From Acomys russatus (lineage: Eukaryota > Chordata > Mammalia > Rodentia > Muridae), in NCBI RefSeq assembly GCF_903995435.1, contig NC_067166.1, positions 34,552,750 to 34,616,749 on the forward strand: a DNA stretch of 64,000 nt. Reading direction: 5' to 3'. The notes under the pieces are model-generated. The model made no database searches, was not told the origin of the DNA, and worked only from the letters and a program-made list of their open reading frames with translations. Made by a program: the position numbers and the translations under genes. Shown here piece by piece: positions 58,888-64,000 of the stretch. Every line of letters starts with the position of its first letter. Position 1 is the first letter of the stretch.

Positions 58888-59377
58888 ACATATAAGCCAT
58901 TCTCTTTAGAGAGGAGGTACTGATCTTTGCATTGCCAGGCAGGGGAAGTATAACTTTGGTGTGTTTACGTTAAGGTTAGTTCTGGCCTTTGAGTTAAAGG
59001 ACACTAAAGTTAGAGTAGTATCAAATTTTATTAGAATTCTCCAGCTTCTTTGAAATTCTACCCAATTCCATTTCCTTTTAAGTCCGAGGATTCCATCAGA
59101 AGTTGAACAAAATATTTTCATTTTCAACCAATAAATCACAATATGACAATTCCTCATTATATATTTCAAATACATGTTCATGTAATCTTTAAGTGACTTC
59201 TACATTTTTGATTGAGTTATAGTTAAGAGATTTGGAAGTATATACATACATGTATAGGCATACAAGTGAAATGGAAAATGAGCACAGTTTTATTTCAGGT
59301 TGGTCATTCAACAACAACAAGATTATATATACACGAGTTCTCTGAATAATGGCTTGGTCTCATATGAAAAGTGCTCA
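58887..59377. other. no recognisable feature
   Basis: A 91-codon minus-strand frame at 58906-59181 has no motif. Sequence AT-rich. Confidence 0.4.
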
Positions 59378-59733
59378 GTAATTTTTCTGTTGTAGAGATG
59401 GAACACCATGACTAAGGTAATTTACAAAAGGAAGCATTTAATTTGATGTCTCGGGGCCCCAAAGGGTTGGAGTCTATGACCATTGCAGAGGACATGGCAG
59501 CAGGCAGGTAAGCGCAGCAGTGGAGCAGCAGCTGAGAGCTCACGTACTGAGGAAGAAAAAGAGAACATAACTGGGAATGGCCTGGCCTTTTGAAACCTCA
59601 AATCCCACCCCTAGTGACACACCTCCTCCAACAAGGCCACGCCTCCTAAGCCTTCCCAAACAGTTCCACCAACCGCAGACCAAGTGTTCAGACACACGAG
59701 CCTATGAGGATCACAGCCATGCAAACCATCACA
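59378..59733 (-). mobile_element. MaLR-like LTR (ORR1-like), antisense
   Basis: tggaacaccatgactaaggt, aatttacaaaaggaagcatt, tgaccattgcagaggacatg, gcagctgagagctcacgtac, ttttgaaacctcaaatccca, cacctcctccaacaaggcca and cttcccaaacagttccacca form one of the commonest rodent LTR-like patterns. On the minus strand it starts tgatggtttgcatggctgtg. Solo LTR, no internal genes. The family assignment is from memory. Confidence 0.6.
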
Positions 59734-60413
59734 GAACTCAGTGTCTTGTGTCTGTATGAAGAGTTTTATGGTGCAATATCCAGATACAGAAAACGGAAGC
59801 TCCTACAGATCTTCTAAAGCCAGTCATTACATAACAAAGAAATGGAGATGTGAGAATTGAAGATTACATGTGGATGTCTGCTGGGTCTTTGTGTTATTAA
59901 AACCATCTCGATCATCATTTTGCCCAACCTCAGTGTGTGTTCTTTCTTCAAATGAAAGGATTTTTTCTTCCTGAGAGCCTCCTGTACAAACAATAAGTGT
60001 GTGGTCTTAGTGATGCTGAGTGCAGGCTAGTGTTGTTTTAAGGGTCTATTTTAAGTCTAGACGTGACTTGGGAGGACTTGGGCTTTAAGTCAACATATGT
60101 GGCTCAAGTTCTGGGGTCATTGTATCTTAAGTCTGTAACAACTTTATTTACATCATTAAGTGTTAGTTTTTTTGAATGTAAAATAAAGGGCATCTAAATT
60201 GCATAGGTCATTAAAGGATAAGGTATGGTAATTGTCATAGGGCATACAGCACATAACACTACCCAATACATTACTGTTACTTCTGTGCATAAAAATAACT
60301 TAGCACTTCTTTGGCTGTGTTCCAGATACAGAAACCTAGTCTTGGTCTTTTTGAAGTTAAAGAATGACTCATAAAAATCCTTTTATTTTTCTAAAGAGAA
60401 AATAGTTTCTTAA
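59734..60413. other. no recognisable feature
   Basis: About 680 bp, AT-rich, without repeats or frames of interest. Confidence 0.4.
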
Positions 60414-60426
60414 AGATAAAAGAAGA
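60414..60426. repeat. target-site duplication of a B1, left copy
   Basis: agataaaagaaga, matched by agacaaaagaaga at 60582-60594 (one mismatch). Confidence 0.85.
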
Positions 60427-60581
60427 GCCGGGCGGTGGTGGCGCACGCCTTTAATCCCAGCACTCGGGAGGCAGAGGCAGGCAGATCACTGTGAGTTCGA
60501 GGCCAGCCTGGTCTACAAAGTGAGTCCAGGACAGCCAAGGCTACACAGAGAAACCTTGTCTCGAAAAACCAAAAAAAAAAA
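60427..60581 (+). repeat. SINE B1, best-preserved copy
   Basis: It runs gccgggcggtggtggcgcac, gcctttaatcccagcactcg, ggaggcagaggcaggcagat, cactgtgagttcgaggccag, cctggtctacaaagtgagtc, caggacagccaaggctacac and agagaaaccttgtctcgaaa, then an A-rich tail. The A box (gtggtggcgca) and B box (gagttcgaggcc) look intact. It keeps many CpGs, and with its duplication it is the youngest-looking SINE in the window. Confidence 0.97.
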
Positions 60582-60594
60582 AGACAAAAGAAGA
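60582..60594. repeat. target-site duplication of a B1, right copy
   Basis: agacaaaagaaga; one mismatch to 60414-60426. Confidence 0.85.
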
Positions 60595-60889
60595 AATAAG
60601 ACCTTGGGAAAATACCTCCATAAATTGGGAAAGACCTTTGGGGTTTTGTTTTTGTTTTTTTTTTTATAAGCTCAGTAGTGAAGTTTTGTAAAAATCACCT
60701 TTAAATATGTCATACCAAAAATGAGCCATGGAAGAAATATGGGCAAACTAAGCAGCTTAGTGAGTAATGGCAACTTCTGACTGGCTGACTTATTTTAAGC
60801 CATGTACTAAGTCAGCAATGTTTATCTGGCTTTATACTAACTAAAGGAAAACCCCGGTGTCCACCTGCCTCTGGCACTCAGTTCTCGCT

Positions 60890-61010
60890 ATGGATTCATT
60901 TATTGTGTGCATTCGTACATTCTGTTGTCATGTGCGGTAAGAAAACAAGTGACTTGCCTAATGTCCTCACAGTCAAAGCACAAGTAGGAGGCCACTGCCC
61001 TCTTCTTGTT
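60890..61010 (+). repeat. possible MIR fragment
   Basis: aaacaagtgacttgcctaat, gtcctcacagtcaaagcaca and agtaggaggcc follow the second half of MIR (aagtgacttgcccaaggtca, cacagctagtaagtgg). Short. Confidence 0.35.
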
Positions 61011-64000
61011 CTCAGGCAGGGATGCAGGGGCGGAGATTCAGAAACAGGGATGAGCCGAATGTGCATCTGAAAGCCGTTACTATGTCGATTGGCTCTTGTG
61101 ATGCATTTTTTTACTGTGGCAACTATAAGCAAATAACCTTCATCAATACCCGTTCAGAAGTATTTTTGTTGTTTAACAGCTACCAAAAATTGCAGCATCG
61201 CATAAAGTAGCTCCCTGACACACCTGACACACTCAGAGCCCTGTTCAGTTTAATGTTTCAGGGTCTCTAAAGCTCCTTAATCTGTCCACACCTTCCCTAA
61301 AGCGGCCCAGGTTTAAAATGCCGTAACATGAGATTTGTTTTTGGAAAAGAAGGAAGAAAAGAAGCGAAGTTCGGAAGGAAGAAGGAAGCTTGAATCAATT
61401 CTGCATCTCTGACCTGCACAGCACAGTAGGGGTAGCCAAGTATAAGTAAAGTTATCTGGATTACGTAAGAAAACAACAGCCAGCCATGTGAGATCAGTGC
61501 AGACAGCTACACCTGTTCAGCAAAATGTTGCTGGTGATAGTAGGAGTTAAGGTCTGGTGTTGACAGAACACCCCTGCCACCTAAACTTTCTCTGTAGGAC
61601 AGATCCGAACTACAGATGAAGAAGATGCTTGTCCAGTGGTGACAAGAGTTATAAACATGCAATGGGACCACCAGGTAATGAATAAAGGGACAAGAGATTA
61701 AGTGCGGCACTTCCCCCAGGTGCTTTGCTTACAGGAACATGCTCTGAGCACGTTCTGAGCAGTTAACCCTGAAAGCCCTGAGAGCTATTTTTTTTTTTTT
61801 CATCACCCTATCACATAAGAAGTTAAAGAGTAACTCCAAATTTTTGTTGAGCGTCTCTTCATGAAGTTGTGGATGTACAGAGAGAAAATGTTGGTAAAAT
61901 TTTAAACATGGGGCAACCCAGATCTCATTAGTGTTAGGGTAATGCTGTCACACCCATATATTCCAGCATCAGCGGCATTGACGACCAAAGTAGCAGCTGC
62001 GGACAGCTGGTTTAAAGGTCAAAATGTGAGGTGGTTTTTGTTTAAAAATTTGTTTTATTGTGGTAATGAATATTTGGAGCCACATATTCATTAGTTAACA
62101 CTGAAGAAATATAAAGCTATTTATGATCAAGAAAAGCTATGTAGTTTAGAAGATGTGAGTTGCCAAAATACACAAGGAATGAGTATATACATAATTTGAT
62201 TTAAGTGGTTTTCTTTCCAAATCAGAACACCATGAAAATTGTCACTATTTTAGTTAAAAATATAAAATACTGGGAACAAAAGCCAAAGTAATAACGACAT
62301 GATATATTTCTGCTTTAAATGTAGGTGGAAGACAAAGTGCTGAGTTTACCTTCTAAAATAGAAAATTAATGCCAATGAGCACGTGTGTGGCATTTGCTAT
62401 GTCAGCGAATGCAGTGATCACTGACATATGCAAAACAAAGCGGGCCCAGTTTCCCTGGATACCTTCATGTTGACAGTTTCGGGTCTTGGCATAAAGAAGC
62501 ATCAGTGTACACGCTGGCAGACTCAAAGCTTGCAGTTAGGGGGAGTCTGGGGAAGTGTGTGCCGTCGGGCAGAATGGTGACAAGCCGACCTGCAGGTCCG
62601 CCAGTGGTTAGGTAGAGTGCCTGGCCTCAGTCACAGGGCACATCTGCTGAGTTAAGTACAGCGGTCTATTTTAGAGGCATCCAAACGTCACTATCAAAAG
62701 ATGTCAGATGTATCAGGAAGCAGAGCACGCTCCATGATCCTGAGTGGGAACTGATGCTGGAATTGGCAGGCAAGGAGGAAATTTGAAATAATGACAGCTG
62801 AATTCTATGTTTTAACAATATTTAAAATGAATCAAGCCCACAAATTAAAGTTATGACATGTGATCTAAATTTAAGTTGAAACATTAGTCTGTAACAGGCT
62901 AGAAATAATGAAAGAAAAATTAGTGACGTTGAAAGCATAGTGATATAATTATCTAAAACCCCAACCAGAAGAAATAAAAAAATCAAAGAGATTGAGGGAA
63001 TATCAGTGAATTGTAGGGAAACTGTAAAGTGTTGATATGTGTGTGTTATTGATGTCTTAGACAGATCAGTAAAAGAGAGTGAACCTGGAAAAATATTTGA
63101 AAATAAATTTCCAAGCTTTCTGAAATTATGAACCCTCTGACCAACCAGTAATCTACAAGCAGAAACACAAAGGAAGTGTACAAGGACTGTCATGGAAAAA
63201 TTGCCCTAAGCTGGTCATAAGGAGAGGAAAAAAAAATTTTTTTGAATCTACACACATAGAAACAAAAATTCCATGTAAGAATTAAAACCGATTTCCATTT
63301 TAAAAATCGTGGAAACAAGGAGACAGTGTAGTTACAGGTTTAAGAACAGAAGGAGAAAAAAAAAATCTATGGCTGTAGTCATAGCTTTTAAGTGAAGGTT
63401 AAAGATGTTACCAAATATACAAGCTAGGAGGAGGTGTTGCCAGTCGCAGCACACCGTGGGAAATACTGAAATCTTTCAGGCAGGAGGAATGCTACCAGAT
63501 GGAAGTGTGAACTTGCACAAGTGCACAAGTACTGCTAGAGAAAGATGAATCAGAGGGCAAATGCAGAGAAAACTGCATCATGTAAGTGTGTGTTAAAGAT
63601 AACTGTGTCCAAGACAAGCGTTTTAACAATGATACGTGAGACTTATATGGCCTGTTGATATAAAGCATCCGTTAGTGATAGCAATAACAACAGGCCAGAA
63701 GAAAAACTATACAACTGTTCTGCCTCGGAAGTATTGTTCTGTCAGCCAGAGTCTCTCATATGCAAGTGTGAACCTCTTAGTGCAGTTAGGAAGTCAAGAG
63801 CCCAATGCATCGCCACAAAAGACAGCTATCCAGCATTGTGAGGTTGACTTAGTATTCAGACACCAGGGTAACTTACTATATTAGCAAACAAAAATAGAAA
63901 GTAGTGGTAATCTTGACACAGAAATGGAATTTGAGAAAAATTCCCAGAGCACATTCCCTCTAAAGCAAGGGTGGGAGGGAACGATCTCAACTGAATCAAG
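61011..64000. other. unrecognised AT-rich stretch to the window end
   Basis: Contains a T run near 61790 and an A9T7 block at about 63231-63245. The 123-codon minus-strand frame at 62822-63193 and the 82-codon frame at 63636-63884 have no motif. I see no SINE or L1 in these 3 kb, the longest repeat-poor part after the first 3 kb. Confidence 0.45.

Overview
This window is nuclear DNA from a muroid rodent, and it is essentially made of repeats and unrecognised non-coding sequence. The identification rests on B1, B2 and B4-type SINEs, rodent-type LINE-1 (L1) fragments with the characteristic pyrimidine-rich antisense 3' UTR, rodent MaLR-like LTR pieces and a rodent hAT-Charlie element. ID elements, very common in rat, were not seen. 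Three B1 copies share a variant (gtgagtccag ... ccaaggct) that differs from the usual house-mouse B1 sequence, so the source is probably neither rat nor Mus musculus. The species is not fixed.

I found no protein-coding gene or exon I can defend. The open frames are short. The ones with recognisable protein similarity are decayed L1 ORF1/ORF2 pieces; others are microsatellites read as protein. The window is therefore intergenic or lies inside a large intron.

Layout. 1-9.7 kb: mostly unrecognised AT-rich DNA with an ATGT microsatellite, one old B1, a CA repeat and one B2. 9.7-10.4 kb: an antisense L1 3' end beside a 34-bp minisatellite. 10.4-31 kb: AT-rich DNA with scattered B1, B2, MIR, an Lx-like L1 3' end, a (TA)n tract, a 47-bp T run, a (CTT)n tract, a 258-bp TG/TCTG tract and one MaLR-like LTR. 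31-46 kb: the retroelement-dense core. It holds an antisense L1 with an ORF1 region but almost no ORF2 (32.75-35.70 kb), B4 and B1 copies, and an L1 nest (38.5-43.77 kb). In the nest an antisense L1 carries a B2 insertion and a second L1 insertion whose 5' part is inverted; that second L1 carries a B1. Perfect 14-nt and 15-nt target-site duplications support the B2 and the second L1. 46-64 kb: a sense L1 3' end with target-site duplications, further B1/B4/MIR pieces, a hAT element with an imperfect 8-bp duplication, two MaLR-like LTRs, another antisense L1 3' end and a well-preserved B1.

Nothing here forms a pathway or operon. What can be read is insertion history: ancient MIR, L2 and L1 remnants, then MaLR and hAT copies, then L1, B2 and B1 insertions, several with readable target-site duplications. 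All assignments come from reading by eye and remembered family consensuses; repeat boundaries are approximate unless a duplication is given.
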